A stretch of DNA of 28,234 nt. It comes from an uncultured Christensenella sp. (GTDB lineage: Bacteria; Bacillota; Clostridia; Christensenellales; UBA3700). Location of the stretch: assembly GCA_910584035.1 (NCBI GenBank), contig CAJTZR010000009.1:1-28234 (forward strand), given 5' to 3'. Below are positions 14,891 through 23,143 of this stretch, piece after piece; positions within the stretch are counted from its first letter, which is position 1; each line of letters opens with the position of its first letter. The position numbers and the translations under genes are program-made. Below the pieces are notes generated by a model that was not told the origin of the DNA, searched no databases, and saw only the letters and a program-made list of their open reading frames with translations.

Positions 14891-15379
14891 AGTTTCCTCC
14901 GTATTTTACCAATTATTTATAAAGCAAATTTAATGTTGTAAACTTAATAACTAAACTATTATAACTTAAGGTGCCATTAATTTAGCAGTTAATATAGCAG
15001 TTTAACTAGAAGAGCAATCTTTTAGACAAAAATATTCCATTCAACAGCCAAATAGCTTAACATTGCAAAATAAAAAAATTTTACATATATCCATTTAAAG
15101 CAAATAGCTTCATAATTTACAATATTGGAAGCTGTACATTTACCTAACAAAAAAGATATTTTATGTAACCCTGATAAACGTGGCAAAGCCACATTTTGCA
15201 GTAACTAATGTTAATTAAAATAATGTCAGCTTGATTTATTCATTAAAAAGCGTTTGTAGCAGTATCTTGTCAACTTGATTTATCAATCAAAAAACGTTTG
15301 TAGCAATATCTTGAATATCAAAACAAAAGCTATTATTTAAATTTGAGAGAACTCAAATTTAACGACACATAATTTGTGT
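14891..15379. other. 489-nt gene-free region with repeat B and hairpins
   Basis: No gene is supported. Features are a TAGCAGTT pair near 14992-15001, a short hairpin GTGGC-AAA-GCCAC (about 15180-15192), repeat B in tandem (15198-15313), and an inverted repeat AAATTTGAG-AGAA-CTCAAATTT (15339-15360) just downstream of the minus-strand gene, which could act as its terminator although no T-run is seen. Confidence 0.5.
15198..15313 (+). repeat. Dispersed repeat B, copy 3, with a tandem 44-bp core
   Basis: The element begins GCAGTAACTAATGTTAATT and runs into two tandem 44-bp units starting at 15225 and 15269. Each has GTCA(G/A)CTTGATTTAT, an inner inverted repeat (clear as TTGATT-TATC-AATCAA in unit 2), an AAACGTTTGTAGCA-like segment and AATATCTT. 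The left part and first unit align with copy 2 at 11881-11950. Confidence 0.7.
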
Positions 15380-16381
15380 TTATTCATTGCTATCATTTAC
15401 AGCATTTAATTGGCTATTATGTCCCTCATCAATCAAAAAAAATCTTTTAGGATGCTTTTTTTCTTGTAGATAACACACTGTTTCACCATTTGAGTAACGT
15501 GCCTTACCATACAAAATAATGTCAGTTTTGTCATTAGCTAAAAAGAACCTATCTGCATTCTCAACATTTAGCGGACTAACCCAAATCTTATATGTAGTAT
15601 CTAAAATACGAGTTGTACTATGATTAACTTTTCTACTACCAAACTGAAAGTTTACTCTACTTTGACTATAAACTAAACTTTTTTTTGCTTTGCCAAGATG
15701 AATATAAAAACGTTTTTTCAATTCTTCTAACTGATAATTGTTTAATTTTTCAAGTTGAATGTGTGAAAATAACACACCTCTGTATCCTTTCAATTTATTT
15801 ATAAATAACGCAGAGAAAAAGAATAACGCAAAAGCACCTAAACCAACACCCATACAATATAAATGGATATTATTATTGCCTGTAATTGAAGATACAATAA
15901 ACCCAATAATTGGCAGAGTAAAGCATATCATTGAAAATACTAGTATTAATATACTCATTATTATCTCGTGGTTATGTGACTTAAAAAATTCCCTATTTTC
16001 TTTAGAAAAACCAAATGAAGTCATAAACAACTCCGTCAATGATTCACTACCATTGGAATAGTACTCCACTAACGCCCTATAATTTTCACCGCCAGATGTG
16101 CTGTTAATTTTATCAAGCAACTCTTTTTCTTGTTCAGGGGTTCTATAAATAGTTTTAGCATTATTGACTTTATTCTTTTTAAAAATTTGAGTCAAAAAGC
16201 TTCCTTCTCTATTCACAAAACTAATCATACACAAAAGCGTACCAACAGCAACAAATGGAATTGACACCCAATATAAATTTAACACTATTGGCAGTACTAT
16301 GCCAAGAACTAAACATATAATACCAACGACCATTGTAACTGCGTTTATTAAGGTTTTAAATTGTCCTTTTTCCTTAGCCAT
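15380..16381 (-). CDS. Four-helix membrane protein, paralogue 3 of 3
   Basis: The 333-residue product has helices at about 13-34, 37-55, 139-165 and 173-195. The loop between pairs (about 60-135) includes LFMTSFGFSKENREFFKS, which parallels VFNQMGFDDFDDYKKS in the middle paralogue. A C-terminal soluble domain (about 200-333) carries TTYKIWV and ends with VCYLQEKKHPKRFFLID, the shared tail of the three. The tail pattern (a YxIxV strand, then GxxVxFYQxKxxPKxCFLI) resembles DUF3592-type domains, an inference. Function is unknown. GAGGT precedes the ATG. The gap from the middle gene is 48 nt and contains repeat A. Confidence 0.65.
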   Translation of the reverse strand: MAKEKGQFKTLINAVTMVVGIICLVLGIVLPIVLNLYWVSIPFVAVGTLLCMISFVNREGSFLTQIFKKNKVNNAKTIYRTPEQEKELLDKINSTSGGENYRALVEYYSNGSESLTELFMTSFGFSKENREFFKSHNHEIIMSILILVFSMICFTLPIIGFIVSSITGNNNIHLYCMGVGLGAFALFFFSALFINKLKGYRGVLFSHIQLEKLNNYQLEELKKRFYIHLGKAKKSLVYSQSRVNFQFGSRKVNHSTTRILDTTYKIWVSPLNVENADRFFLANDKTDIILYGKARYSNGETVCYLQEKKHPKRFFLIDEGHNSQLNAVNDSNE

Positions 16382-16400
16382 TATTACCTCAAAAATATAT

Positions 16401-16429
16401 AATACCTTTCAAAAATCGGTATTAAATTA
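16401..16429 (-). repeat. Dispersed repeat A, copy 3
   Basis: On the plus strand this is AATACCTTTCAAAAATCGGT followed by ATTAAATTA. AATACC and GGTATT form a perfect 6-bp inverted repeat across 11 nt. It lies between two paralogues and directly abuts the stop codon of the middle one. Confidence 0.7.
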
Positions 16430-17422
16430 TTAATTTTCAATCAAATAACATTTTTTAGGTTTAACTTTATCTTGATAAAATCTAACTGGTGTACCTTCTT
16501 TATATCTGTTTAAACTTTGCATTACAACCATATCTTTTTTACCATTTACGCTAGCATTATAATTGTTAATTTTAACTGCAATATTGTAAATATTGTTACC
16601 ATTAAATTTTTTCACATTACTTGAAACACTGCTATGTAATGAACAACTTAAAACTACACCTTCAACAAGATTACATTTATCAGCATAAGCACTTGCACCT
16701 TTCTTTAGTCTAGTAAAAATTATTTTACGTGAAATTACAGTTCTAAATATTTCAAATAAAACACTACCAAGGAATGCCACAAGACCATAAATAATCAAAC
16801 CAAAGCCAAGGTTAGTATCTTCAAACATAAATTTGCCTAGCAAAATGCTTCCAAATCCAGTTATGATAAATGTCATTACTAAAACCCACTCAACCTTTTG
16901 TAATGGTGTAAATATTTTCATATTTGTTTTTGTTGACTTTTTATAGTCATCAAAATCATCAAAACCCATTTGATTAAAAACAGTGTTAGTTAAAGAAGGC
17001 TCTGTATCATTAGTAGATTGATTTCCGCCATTAGACTTTTGACTTGCCTCATACTCTTCCAATGTCATAGACTTAACAGATTGACTATCTGACATAGAAC
17101 CAATTGCTTGGTCGTCTGTAGCAAACTTGCTTTGCTCATTCTCGGCTGAAGCAATATCTGTTGTTTGATAATCTTGAGTATTCTTTTCGTTATTAAGATA
17201 ACTCTCATAATCTGTACTATTAGGAGCAGAATAATCTTTTACCTTATAGTAATCAACAAAATACCATATCAAACCAGCAAGCACTAAAATGCTACCAACA
17301 ATATAACAAATGATTGATGCCAATGGCAATTCAATAAATCTTGGTATAACAACACCTGCCAAAATTACCACAATACCTATTACAATTAAGGCAATCATAA
17401 ATTTTTCTTTTTTATTTTTCAT
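16430..17422 (-). CDS. Four-helix membrane protein, paralogue 2 of 3
   Basis: The 330-residue product has helices at about 8-27, 35-56, 177-197 and 205-228. The loop between pairs (about 60-165) is long, acidic and low in complexity (Ser, Asp, Glu, Asn rich) before the VFNQMGFDDFDDYKKS motif. The C-terminal domain contains NLVEGVVLSC, IYNIAVKIN and ends RYKEGTPVRFYQDKVKPKKC, the family tail, which looks DUF3592-like. Two preceding helices with a soluble tail suggest an inner-membrane anchor with a cytoplasmic domain. AGAGGTGT precedes the ATG. Function unknown. Confidence 0.65.
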   Translation of the reverse strand: MKNKKEKFMIALIVIGIVVILAGVVIPRFIELPLASIICYIVGSILVLAGLIWYFVDYYKVKDYSAPNSTDYESYLNNEKNTQDYQTTDIASAENEQSKFATDDQAIGSMSDSQSVKSMTLEEYEASQKSNGGNQSTNDTEPSLTNTVFNQMGFDDFDDYKKSTKTNMKIFTPLQKVEWVLVMTFIITGFGSILLGKFMFEDTNLGFGLIIYGLVAFLGSVLFEIFRTVISRKIIFTRLKKGASAYADKCNLVEGVVLSCSLHSSVSSNVKKFNGNNIYNIAVKINNYNASVNGKKDMVVMQSLNRYKEGTPVRFYQDKVKPKKCYLIEN

Positions 17423-17460
17423 ATTACACCTCTAAACAAAATGTATTATTTTTATTAAAA

Positions 17461-18477
17461 TTAATTAATATTAATTGTCCTATTAAAAAAGCAATCCATT
17501 GGTTTATTTTTATTTTGATAAAACTCAACAATCGTTCCGTCATTTATATAATTTTGACTTAACATATAAAACTGAGTAAATGTATTACATTCTGGAGCTT
17601 TTAAACCTTTTGGAATTTCCATTTCACTATTCAATTCGCAAACCCAAATAGTATAGAAAAAATTACTCTTATCACTCTTTACATTGTTTGGCATATGACA
17701 CGCAGTGACAATGCCTTTTTTTATATCATAAAAATCAACAAGCAAAGATTTATCTATTTTTAAAAATCTTTTGTATTTATTTTTTTGTCGCACTGGCAAT
17801 GTAAGTATACATATCATAAACAATGCAAAACTGCCACCGCCAATGCCCATAAGTACAAAGCCAACGTATGACACACTTGTTATTACACTGCCAGCGACAA
17901 ACACTGCCAAGCACAAAGCAAAAAATATAAAAAACAATCTTATTTTTTTATTACGTTTTGGAGCATTAATAAATAATGATTTACTCTTACGCTCCTCAAC
18001 TTTTGAGACGTTTTCATTTAAAACAATATTGTCACTTTCGGATTCACTTACAACTATTTTGTCGCTTTCAGTTTCGCTTAAAACTAACTTGTCACTTTCC
18101 AATTCACTTAAAATAATTTTATCACTTTCCGATTTTGAGCTTCTATCAATTACATTCTCATTATCTAACAAAAGTATTTCGCTATTTTCTTGCGTTTGAA
18201 GTTCGTTTATTACTTTATTAGTCAATTCATCATCAACATTGTTTGTCAAATTTCCGCTTTTTCTTTCATTTAAAATCTCAATAAATGCTTTAATGGGGCT
18301 TATCAATGAAAATATTGTTATTAATAATAAACCAAATAAACTGCCACCTAATGATAACCATTGACTACCTATTTTAGGTCCGACAATTAAGCTAACTAAA
18401 ATAATTACTACACCTATAAATACAATTATTTTAAGTTTTTTATTGCTTTTAATCTGCTTTTTCTTATTATCGCTCAT
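17461..18477 (-). CDS. Four-helix membrane protein, paralogue 1 of 3
   Basis: The 338-residue product is first in the three-gene unit. Helices lie at about 16-34, 40-61, 180-201 and 205-228. The loop between pairs has four 10-residue repeats of SExESDKIVL type at about 115-154. The C-terminal domain has FFYTIWVCEL and ends INDGTIVEFYQNKNKPMDC, matching the other two. The repeat loop is the most divergent part, so the genes are old duplicates with variable linkers. A TATAAT about 20 nt upstream with a weak -35 may start the unit. GGGGA precedes the ATG. No family name was recognised. Confidence 0.65.
   Translation of the reverse strand: MSDNKKKQIKSNKKLKIIVFIGVVIILVSLIVGPKIGSQWLSLGGSLFGLLLITIFSLISPIKAFIEILNERKSGNLTNNVDDELTNKVINELQTQENSEILLLDNENVIDRSSKSESDKIILSELESDKLVLSETESDKIVVSESESDNIVLNENVSKVEERKSKSLFINAPKRNKKIRLFFIFFALCLAVFVAGSVITSVSYVGFVLMGIGGGSFALFMICILTLPVRQKNKYKRFLKIDKSLLVDFYDIKKGIVTACHMPNNVKSDKSNFFYTIWVCELNSEMEIPKGLKAPECNTFTQFYMLSQNYINDGTIVEFYQNKNKPMDCFFNRTININ
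18016..18135 (-). repeat. In-frame 30-bp coding repeats (four units)
   Basis: Four consecutive 30-bp units encode variants of SESDKIVLSE in the cytoplasmic or extracytoplasmic loop of the first paralogue. On the plus strand each unit contains a TTGTCACTTTC-like segment. Unit number may vary between strains. Confidence 0.75.
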
Positions 18478-18517
18478 ATTTCCCCATTAACTATTATATA
18501 ACACTAATACTGATAAT

Positions 18518-19270
18518 TTAACCTATAAAGTCTTTACCGATATCCGCTTCGTTTATATTAGGGTTTGTATATCTATCTTGTTTGTTATGATTTTTGTATG
18601 CAATAGCTTTTTGTGGACATCTATGGTAACAAGCAAGACAAGCTACACAACTATCCGCAAACTCAACCTTGCCACTTTCAAGACTAATATTATTTACTGG
18701 ACAATTAGATACACATTTGCCACATTGAATACAATTATCATTAATAGTAAAGCCTTTTGCTAATTTGTACCAATTACTAAAATTTTTAAGGTACATTGCT
18801 TCCATTGTTTTCTTTTTACTTGGTATTGTATAGCAAGAGTTTTTAATATCTAAAATTATTTTATCAAGTCTTTTTTCCGCATTTTTAAGCACTTTTGTTA
18901 TGTAAAATTTAGGCACTGTAAATGTAGTTGTATAATTCTCTGGCATTTGCATTAAATAAATACTTTGCAAATTAACCCCGATTTTCATACAGTATTCGCA
19001 CATTAAATAGTCTGCACCACAAGCCATACCACCAAAATTTTGAACGATGATAACCTCTTTAAGTTTATCCAATTTTGGAATTAATTCGTAAACGTGTTTA
19101 GGCATACCGAAAGAATAAACAGGTGTTACGATAATGATTTTATCAAACTCCCTGCCATTGCCTGTATAATTCGGAATAAATAATATATCACCACTTAAAG
19201 CTTCTTTAATTCTCTTAGCAATATATAAGCTGTTGCCAGTTCCAGAAAAATACAATATTCCGTTAGCCAT
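18518..19270 (-). CDS. EFR1-type flavodoxin-ferredoxin protein
   Basis: The 250-residue product begins with a flavodoxin-like domain (ILYFSGTGNSLYIAKRI at about 4-20, the FMN phosphate loop) and ends with two [4Fe-4S] motifs, CIQCGKCVSNCP and CVACLACYHRCP. This is the EFR1 architecture, a putative electron carrier or oxidoreductase of anaerobes; its partner is unknown. The start was set at 19270 because GGAGG lies 5 nt upstream; the longer frame to 19327 includes the promoter region. A consensus promoter (19296-19324) precedes it, and the three paralogues follow 40 nt downstream, so some co-transcription is possible. Confidence 0.88.
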   Translation of the reverse strand: MANGILYFSGTGNSLYIAKRIKEALSGDILFIPNYTGNGREFDKIIIVTPVYSFGMPKHVYELIPKLDKLKEVIIVQNFGGMACGADYLMCEYCMKIGVNLQSIYLMQMPENYTTTFTVPKFYITKVLKNAEKRLDKIILDIKNSCYTIPSKKKTMEAMYLKNFSNWYKLAKGFTINDNCIQCGKCVSNCPVNNISLESGKVEFADSCVACLACYHRCPQKAIAYKNHNKQDRYTNPNINEADIGKDFIG

Positions 19271-19295
19271 AATACCCTCCAAAATATATATAGTT

Positions 19296-19324
19296 ATTAT
19301 AACAAACTTAATTGTAATAGTCAA
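19296..19324 (-). promoter_or_regulatory. Promoter of the EFR1 gene
   Basis: Minus-strand TTGACT (19324-19319) and TATAAT (19301-19296) are 17 bp apart and 26 nt upstream of the start codon. Confidence 0.8.
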
Positions 19325-19427
19325 CAAATAAACAACTTTTTGACTGACAATTTTTCACATTTTATATGCATAATGTGAATTTATCCTTTAAAAACAAGCC
19401 ATTTTAATTACAAAAGATAAAACGTAT

Positions 19428-19685
19428 AGTTTTTACAACTATAAAAAATATTAAATGTAAAGCTTTCTACTAATGAAAAAAATATAAGACATATATTTTT
19501 ACCTATGCTAAAAATTGAAAAGAAAGGTTTTACTTATGCTATAATCTAAAATAAAAGTTTTCTGCTATTGCAAAAGTTTTAAATGTAAATGTTTTTTACC
19601 TATGCTAAAATTAAAATGAAAAGTTTCTACTAATACAAATAATATTAAGCAAAAGGTTTTATCACTACAAAAAAATCAATTGATA
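19428..19685 (-). repeat. Degenerate tandem array, eight units of about 32 bp
   Basis: Units begin near 19428, 19461, 19495, 19525, 19556, 19590, 19622 and 19654. On the plus strand each reads like AGTTTTTACCTATGCTAAAA followed by an A-rich half (AAATATTAAATGTAA-like). Spacing is 30-34 bp and no two units are identical. It fills the gap between the EFR1 gene and the MATE gene, with no coding potential seen. Confidence 0.65.
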
Positions 19686-19713
19686 ATCAATCTCAACGTA
19701 ATTTTATAGGTAG

Positions 19714-21105
19714 TTATAGATTACTTTCCTTTTTATTCAATACTTCCCTCTCACGTTTTTTGAATATACGTGGGAATGTAGTAAATATTACTATTGATGT
19801 AATTACACCAGCTACTAAATCTGCAATGCCTTCAGATAAATAAACTCCTTTAAAGCCCATAAAGTGCGTAAGTGTAAAGCATAATGGAATTAGGATAATT
19901 ACTTTCCTTGTGACTGCAAGCAACAAGGAGGATTTTGTCTGTCCCAAAGCGACATTTATGTTTTGCAATGTCATTTGCACAAAAAACATTATTGACCCCA
20001 TTAGGAAATATGGTGTATATTGCTTGCAAATATCTTTTACACTAGAACTTGCAGAGAATATATACGCATAAAGTTCTGGTACAGCAAGTGAAATTGACCA
20101 AACCGTAACAGCAAATATGAAAGCAATAATTGTTACATATTGTATGCCTTTTTTTAGTCTATATGCATCACCTTTGCCATAGTTATAGCTTACAAAAGGT
20201 TGCATTCCATACCCCAACCCATTTAATGGCAAAGAGATAAGTTGTAATGCACTAAGCATTATTGTAAGTGCTGCCGTATAGTCTTTATTGCCACCAGTAG
20301 ACATATTTAAGTTAATGTTAAATACTATTTGTATTGCACATTCAGTAATTGCCATAATAAATGGTGATAAACCAAGTGACAATATCGCAAATATCCTTTT
20401 TATATTAGGTCGCATATGCGAAATACGCAATTTAAATATGCTGTTTTTGGTATAGAAAAATATAATTATCCATACAAAGGATATAAATTGTGATAAAATA
20501 GTTGCTAAGCTTGCTCCTTTTACACCAAGTTTGAAAACAAAAATAAATAATGGGTCTAAAGCTATATTAATTATTGCACCAATCAAGACAGAAAACATTG
20601 CTATAAAGGAAAAGCCTTGTGCAGTGATAAATGGATTAAGTCCTTGAGCAAGCAACACAAAAATTGTACCTATGGAATAAATTTGCAAATATTCTGTAGC
20701 AAACTTTACCGCTGTATCTGGGCAACCGAACAAAATTACAATAGGTTCTGCCAAAAAATATGTAATCAAACTTATAATAACACCAATTATAGTAAGCATA
20801 ACAAAAGAGGTATTGAAAACTTTGTTTGCTTCCTCGCCATCACCTTCACCGAGTTTGAAACTTGCTCTTGGTGAACCGCCCAATCCGATAAGATGTGCAA
20901 ATGCGGTTATAATTAATGTAATAGGTAAAACAATGCCTAGTGCTGCCAATGCGTCCATACCATAATCAGCAATCTTTGCGACAAATATTCTATCAACAAT
21001 ATTGTACAAAAAAGTTATTAACTGAGCGATAACTGCTGGTATAGTAAGCTTAAATACTAAAGGCAATATTTTACCGCTTGCTAACTCTTTTTCCATATCA
21101 ACCAT
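19714..21105 (-). CDS. MATE family multidrug/sodium exporter
   Basis: The 463-residue protein has about twelve hydrophobic segments arranged as two six-helix halves, as in MATE exporters (Na+ or H+ driven efflux of drugs or metabolites). The N-terminal VFKLTIPAVIAQLITFLYNIVDRIF and GIVLPITLIITAFAHLIG followed by GLGGSPRASFKLGEGD match the MepA-like/NorM branch; the second half carries LNGLGYGMQPFVSYNYGKGD. ATG 21105 (MVDMEKE) was chosen because AAGAGGTG sits upstream; the in-frame GTG at 21117 lies inside that ribosome site. Substrate is unknown. Confidence 0.92.
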   Translation of the reverse strand: MVDMEKELASGKILPLVFKLTIPAVIAQLITFLYNIVDRIFVAKIADYGMDALAALGIVLPITLIITAFAHLIGLGGSPRASFKLGEGDGEEANKVFNTSFVMLTIIGVIISLITYFLAEPIVILFGCPDTAVKFATEYLQIYSIGTIFVLLAQGLNPFITAQGFSFIAMFSVLIGAIINIALDPLFIFVFKLGVKGASLATILSQFISFVWIIIFFYTKNSIFKLRISHMRPNIKRIFAILSLGLSPFIMAITECAIQIVFNINLNMSTGGNKDYTAALTIMLSALQLISLPLNGLGYGMQPFVSYNYGKGDAYRLKKGIQYVTIIAFIFAVTVWSISLAVPELYAYIFSASSSVKDICKQYTPYFLMGSIMFFVQMTLQNINVALGQTKSSLLLAVTRKVIILIPLCFTLTHFMGFKGVYLSEGIADLVAGVITSIVIFTTFPRIFKKREREVLNKKESNL

Positions 21106-21188
21106 ATTTGCTAACACCTCTTAAAAATTCCATACATATAGTAGCACAAATTTTAGTAAATATCAAGCAAGATACAAGCAAATAAAAA

Positions 21189-21222
21189 ATATCCCCAACA
21201 AAATTAATTGTGGGGAATATTA
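21189..21222 (-). terminator. Terminator of the PadR/DUF1700/DUF4097 operon
   Basis: The arms ATATCCCCAACAA and TTGTGGGGAATAT pair with a small bulge, and a T-rich run follows on the minus strand. It lies 33 nt past the DUF4097 stop. Confidence 0.75.
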
Positions 21223-21254
21223 TTTATAAGTTTACTTAAAATCAGTACAAATTT

Positions 21255-22154
21255 TTAAATAAAATCAATATTTATGCTACCTGCATCTATGTCTAAAATT
21301 ACTTTCTTTTGTGGAACTAACCCAATTTGATTTGACAAATTGCAACTTCCGCCGTCTTTTTCCACACTAATATTGTAGTCTGCCTTATTACCTACAACTT
21401 TAAACCTAATTTTTCCTGCATTAACATCTAAGTTAAGGTCATCTACAACTGCTCTCTCAACCTCTAAACCACCAGCATTAAGTTTGGCAGTAAATTTTGG
21501 ACATTCTACTTCTTTAATAAGTATGTTTCCAGCATTAATTTTATAAAAAATATCACTGCTTATAATTTTTGCAATTTTAATATCACCTGCATTCATATCA
21601 AATTTAGCGTTACCAGTTGTTATATTTTGAATTTTTAAAGTTCCAGCATTAACTTTTAAATCAAAATTACTGCAATTAATATTTTCAAAATTTACTGTAC
21701 CAGCATTCATATCAACCTTGACATTACCATAATTGCCACTAGCAAAATCAATTTGTCCAGCATTAATGTTAAATTCTAAATTCAAAACGCTATCCTTAGG
21801 TACTTTTAATATAGTATCTGGCATTTTTTTAAACCAATGTCCCATATTGATTAATCTGAATTTCCATTCGGAACTAATTGTCAACATTCCTGCATTTTCT
21901 GTAATGGTGGTTTTAAATCGGTTATTTTCTGGATATTCGATATAGATTTTATCGCCGTCATAAAACTCTGTTTTTAATTGTCCCATCTCAAAGTCCCAAT
22001 TTAAGGAAGTTATATCTGTTGTTGCATTATAATTTTTCATTTCATAATCGTCACTTAGACTCCAACCATTTAAACCTAATACTGTAAGCATTATTACTAA
22101 ACCTATTACAACTAAAACTACACCAGCTATAGCTAATTTACCTAAACTTGTCAT
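21255..22154 (-). CDS. DUF4097 beta-strand repeat protein, membrane anchored
   Basis: The 299-residue product has one N-terminal helix (about 6-28) and then a right-handed beta-helix-like body. Recurring blocks end in NAG or DAG turns (NINAG, DMNAG, KVNAG, DMNAG, KINAG, KLNAG, DVNAG, DIDAG), roughly every 20 residues, which defines DUF4097/DUF4098 proteins. The body is expected outside the membrane. The family is linked to envelope stress sensing but has no proven activity. The ATG overlaps the DUF1700 stop by 4 nt, so it is translationally coupled and co-regulated by PadR. Confidence 0.9.
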   Translation of the reverse strand: MTSLGKLAIAGVVLVVIGLVIMLTVLGLNGWSLSDDYEMKNYNATTDITSLNWDFEMGQLKTEFYDGDKIYIEYPENNRFKTTITENAGMLTISSEWKFRLINMGHWFKKMPDTILKVPKDSVLNLEFNINAGQIDFASGNYGNVKVDMNAGTVNFENINCSNFDLKVNAGTLKIQNITTGNAKFDMNAGDIKIAKIISSDIFYKINAGNILIKEVECPKFTAKLNAGGLEVERAVVDDLNLDVNAGKIRFKVVGNKADYNISVEKDGGSCNLSNQIGLVPQKKVILDIDAGSINIDFI

Positions 22155-22822
22155 TTTATATACTCCTTTCCATTCAATAGTTCAGCTGTCCATTTGAATA
22201 GCTTTTTAAGCCAATTAACAAAAATCTTAATTAACTTAATACATATAGGAATTAAAATTAAACCTACACCTAAAACCAATATTCCCTCACCAATTGAATA
22301 TACTCCAGCGTGAACACTTGTAGCCAAATCAATAAAACCAAAAATTATAGTGATTACACTACCTAAAATACAACCGATTGGTGCTAAAAACATTCCAGAT
22401 AGTGCGAATATCAAAGTAGCTATGGCAAACATTGCTACTAATGATAACAATACACCTATAATAATGCTAACTGCGGAACGCTTTTTTTGTGGCGTTTGAG
22501 ATACTCTAGTTTCATTTGGCACAACTTCCGCTTGAACGACCTTGTCCTCTTTCTGTCTGTGTTTATTTTCACTTCTCACTGACTCCACATTTACATTTTC
22601 ACTATCACTTGACACATAATCGGAATCGTAAATATTTAATAGTATTCTTTGTGCAGCGTCATATGGTGCTCCAAAATCATTAATGATACGTTCTTCACTA
22701 TATCCCGCATCACGTCTATCGGCATAAGCTTCTGCATAATAATCAAGTACACGTTTTTTCTCTTTTTCCGAAACAGTTAAAAGATTACTTTTAAGTTCAT
22801 CTCGCCATTCATTGTAAGTCAT
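22151..22822 (-). CDS. DUF1700 family membrane protein
   Basis: The 223-residue product opens with the DUF1700 N-terminal helical domain (MTYNEWRDELKSNL and VLDYYAEAYADRRDAGYSEE; about residues 1-60), followed by a polar linker and two or three hydrophobic segments from about 118 to 205. DUF1700 proteins typically sit between a PadR regulator and a DUF4097 protein and may pass a membrane signal; that role is inferred. Its ATG overlaps the PadR stop (ATGA) and its stop overlaps the DUF4097 start. Confidence 0.88.
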   Translation of the reverse strand: MTYNEWRDELKSNLLTVSEKEKKRVLDYYAEAYADRRDAGYSEERIINDFGAPYDAAQRILLNIYDSDYVSSDSENVNVESVRSENKHRQKEDKVVQAEVVPNETRVSQTPQKKRSAVSIIIGVLLSLVAMFAIATLIFALSGMFLAPIGCILGSVITIIFGFIDLATSVHAGVYSIGEGILVLGVGLILIPICIKLIKIFVNWLKKLFKWTAELLNGKEYIK

Positions 22823-23130
22823 ACACGCCCTCCAAATATTTTTTTATAAATCGCATTAATTTCTAGCAAATCGGTCTTTCCTGCAGCAAATTTTTCATAC
22901 CCTAAAGCTGTTATTTTGTAATATCTCCTTAGCCTACCATTGTATTCCGCTGTTCGTGTAACCACATATCCACCAACTTCTAATCTCCTCAGTATAGGAT
23001 ATAGCGTACTTTCTGAAATTTCAATTATGCCATCTAAATCACTTATTATTTTGTAGCCGTAACTCTCACCTTTACTTAAAGCATACAGCACACAAACATC
23101 TAAAATCCCTTTTTTTAATTGAATATCCAT
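22819..23130 (-). CDS. PadR family transcriptional regulator
   Basis: The 103-residue product is a PadR winged helix. Features are LKKGILDVCVLYALSKGESY, then GYKIISDL, a recognition helix SESTLYPILRRLEVGGYV and the wing RTAEYNGRLRRYYKITALG, with a short dimerisation helix. PadR proteins repress their own operon and are lifted by envelope or drug signals. ATG 23130 was chosen because GAGGTG lies 4 nt upstream; the GTG at 23142 is inside that site. It overlaps DUF1700 by 4 nt and has a matching operator in its promoter. Confidence 0.92.
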   Translation of the reverse strand: MDIQLKKGILDVCVLYALSKGESYGYKIISDLDGIIEISESTLYPILRRLEVGGYVVTRTAEYNGRLRRYYKITALGYEKFAAGKTDLLEINAIYKKIFGGRV

Positions 23131-23143
23131 CAAACACCTCACT

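Noticed and set aside
14892..15379. A small RNA gene in the gap before the three-paralogue unit.
   Set aside because: Repeats and hairpins are present but no promoter plus terminator pair could be seen.
19428..19685. Possible degenerate CRISPR array.
   Set aside because: No identical repeats alternate with unique spacers; the whole unit varies, and no cas gene is present.
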